This document shows, piece after piece, positions 62,658-64,000 of a stretch of DNA of 64,000 nt (position 1 is its first letter; each line of letters begins with the position of its first letter). The notes under the pieces are model-generated. The model was not told the origin of the DNA, did no database searches, and saw only the letters and a list, made by a program, of their open reading frames with translations. This DNA comes from JAMXLO01 sp963812505 (GTDB lineage: Bacteria > Pseudomonadota > Alphaproteobacteria > Acetobacterales > Acetobacteraceae). A program made the position numbers and the translations under genes. The stretch lies in contig CAWEVM010000003.1 in NCBI GenBank assembly GCA_963812505.1, positions 448,717 through 512,716 on the forward strand, written 5' to 3'.

Positions 62658-64000
62658 CCGAGATGCTCGGCGTACAGCAGGACGGCACTGTGGGCAGCCA
62701 CGCGGACCTCCTGCCCCGTGATAGGGCGTTCGTCAGTCTCCGGCTCGGCGCTGTCGAGCAGCACGCGTCCAGGCAGATAGGGCTCGGGCAACCGAAAGTC
62801 ACATGGCTGATCGCCCGGATTCAGCAGCAAGCTCAGGATCTCGACCTTTCCTTCAGGAACTCGCATCGAACGACGCAAAATCAACGTCCGCTGCTCGATG
62901 TCGTTCCAGGCCTCGACTGGAATTGTTCCTCCCGACTGATCGAACCAGGCAATGTCGGCAATACCCGGCGCTGGATGCGCCCTGCCGTGCAGAAAATGTG
63001 GATGGCGCAGGACTGGATGCTCACGGCGGAGTGCGATGAGGCGCGCAACGTAAGCGGTCAGCGCAATTCCCGGCGGCGATGCCGCCATGCTCCAGTCCAG
63101 CCAGGATATTTCGTTGTCCTGGCAATAGGCATTGTTGTTGCCGCGCTGGGTGCGGCCGAACTCGTCGCCGGCCAGCAGCATTGGTGTGCCCGCGGCAAGG
63201 AACACAGTGGTCAGCATCGCACGCTTGACACGATCCCGTATCGCGTTGATCGCCGGATCGTCGCTCGGCCCTTCCACACCCCAGTTGCTCGTGTAGTTGG
63301 CGGGATGACCGTCGTGATTGCTTTCGCCATTCGCGCCGTTGTGACGTTCGACATAACTCACGGCGTCCGTGAGCGTGAACCCGTCATGCGAGGCGACATA
63401 ATTGACCGATGCCCACGGCCGCCTGCCATGGCGAGCGAAGATATCGGCGGAACCAGCTAATCTTGCGGCAATCGCCGGTCGGTGGCCGCGATCGCCGCGC
63501 CAGTAGCGCCGAACACCATCGCGGAAGCGATCGTTCCATTCAGCGAAACCAGGGGGATGGTTGCCGAGCTGATAGCCTCCCGGACCGACGTCCCAGGGTT
63601 CGGCAATCAGCTTCACGCCCGCCAGAACCGGATCCTGACGAAGCGCGTCGTAGAAACCGGAGCCTGGATCAAACCCATGGGGTTCACGCCCGAGCGTCGC
63701 ACAGAGGTCGAAGCGAAATCCATCGACGTGGAACGAGGTCACCCAGTGGCGCAGTGAATCCATCACCATTTGCAGGACGCGCGGATGGGAGAGGTTCAGC
63801 GTGTTGCCGGTGCCGGTATCGTTGATCGTGCGGCGTTGATCGCCAGCCTCCAGCCGATAGTAGCTTGCGTTGTCGAGGCCGCGGAACGACAGTGTCGGAC
63901 CGACTTCGTCGCTTTCCGCGGTGTGGTTGTACACGACGTCGAGAATCACCTCGATACCGGCCGCGTGGAGCCGGCGCACCGCCACCCGCATCTCGTTCGG
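62654..64000 (-). CDS. glgX: Glycogen debranching enzyme GlgX, C-terminal part (cut by window edge)
   Basis: The frame is open to the right edge, so the N-terminal part lies outside the window; 448 residues are present. Motifs include VILDVVYNHTAES, DGFRFDLCATLGREP (nucleophile), KLIAEPWDVGPGGYQLG (acid/base), and YVASHDGFTLTDAVSY with the third carboxylate. This set marks the isoamylase/GlgX GH13 group, which removes alpha-1,6 branches from glycogen and supplies linear dextrins to MalQ, TreY and TreZ. It is the first gene of the operon seen here; whether more genes precede it is not known. Confidence 0.93.
   Translation of the reverse strand, partial: PNEMRVAVRRLHAAGIEVILDVVYNHTAESDEVGPTLSFRGLDNASYYRLEAGDQRRTINDTGTGNTLNLSHPRVLQMVMDSLRHWVTSFHVDGFRFDLCATLGREPHGFDPGSGFYDALRQDPVLAGVKLIAEPWDVGPGGYQLGNHPPGFAEWNDRFRDGVRRYWRGDRGHRPAIAARLAGSADIFARHGRRPWASVNYVASHDGFTLTDAVSYVERHNGANGESNHDGHPANYTSNWGVEGPSDDPAINAIRDRVKRAMLTTVFLAAGTPMLLAGDEFGRTQRGNNNAYCQDNEISWLDWSMAASPPGIALTAYVARLIALRREHPVLRHPHFLHGRAHPAPGIADIAWFDQSGGTIPVEAWNDIEQRTLILRRSMRVPEGKVEILSLLLNPGDQPCDFRLPEPYLPGRVLLDSAEPETDERPITGQEVRVAAHSAVLLYAEHLG

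Overview
The window is 64 kb of GC-rich DNA from a heterotrophic alphaproteobacterium. Gene content fits an Acetobacteraceae or Rhodospirillales-type genome: many CaiB/BaiF CoA-transferases, Gfo/Idh/MocA oxidoreductases and luciferase-like monooxygenases, a complete urea-uptake and urease cluster, minCDE, and a trehalose-from-glycogen operon. The taxonomic placement is inference from gene content only. Coding density is very high and many genes overlap by ATGA or 1-nt junctions. Both window edges cut a gene: a luciferase-like oxidoreductase on the left and glgX on the right.

Region 1-33 kb is an accessory, mostly catabolic stretch. It holds an iron-type alcohol dehydrogenase, a GGDEF-EAL gene with an apparent frameshift, orphan YtfQ-like and PstS-like binding proteins, three CaiB/BaiF CoA-transferases (two as an overlapping pair with complementary active sites), and an operon of deazaflavin-type reductase, DUF35 protein, cysteine-less thiolase and SBF-like transporter. 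It also carries a compositionally different PomA/PomB-like stator pair, two Gfo/Idh/MocA oxidoreductases, an AbrB-like membrane protein, a D-aminoacylase-type amidohydrolase, a second luciferase-like monooxygenase, a fumarate-reductase-like flavoprotein, an SDR, an MlrC-type peptidase, and an eda-kdgK operon ending in an exported beta-carbonic anhydrase.

Region 33-42 kb is housekeeping and metal homeostasis. The minus-strand operon holB-metG-tatD-MBL hydrolase is flanked by two small proteins and a second MBL hydrolase. Next to it is a divergent csoR/copA pair, with a 17-bp CsoR-type palindrome sitting inside the likely copA promoter. A GAF-like/degenerate GGDEF protein follows.

Region 43-53.8 kb is one minus-strand unit, urtABCDE-ureDABCEFG: the high-affinity urea ABC importer followed by urease structural and nickel-insertion genes. 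A sequence matching a sigma-54 promoter (-24/-12) lies about 54 nt upstream of urtA, so the cluster is probably under nitrogen control. A hairpin separates urtA from urtB, and a pair of inverted GC-rich repeats separates urtB from urtC.

Region 54-64 kb holds an antibiotic-biosynthesis-monooxygenase-like gene, minCDE for division-site selection, and, convergent, the overlapping operon glgX-treZ-malQ-treY that turns glycogen or maltodextrin into trehalose.

A dispersed GC-rich palindromic repeat of about 40 bp occurs at four loci (39.6, 44.25, 50.6 with two inverted copies, and a short copy at 54.27 kb). Copies appear to have been absorbed into the N-terminal codons of copA and ureF and into the ribosome-binding site of urtC. 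I saw no rRNA, tRNA, CRISPR array, insertion sequence or prophage.
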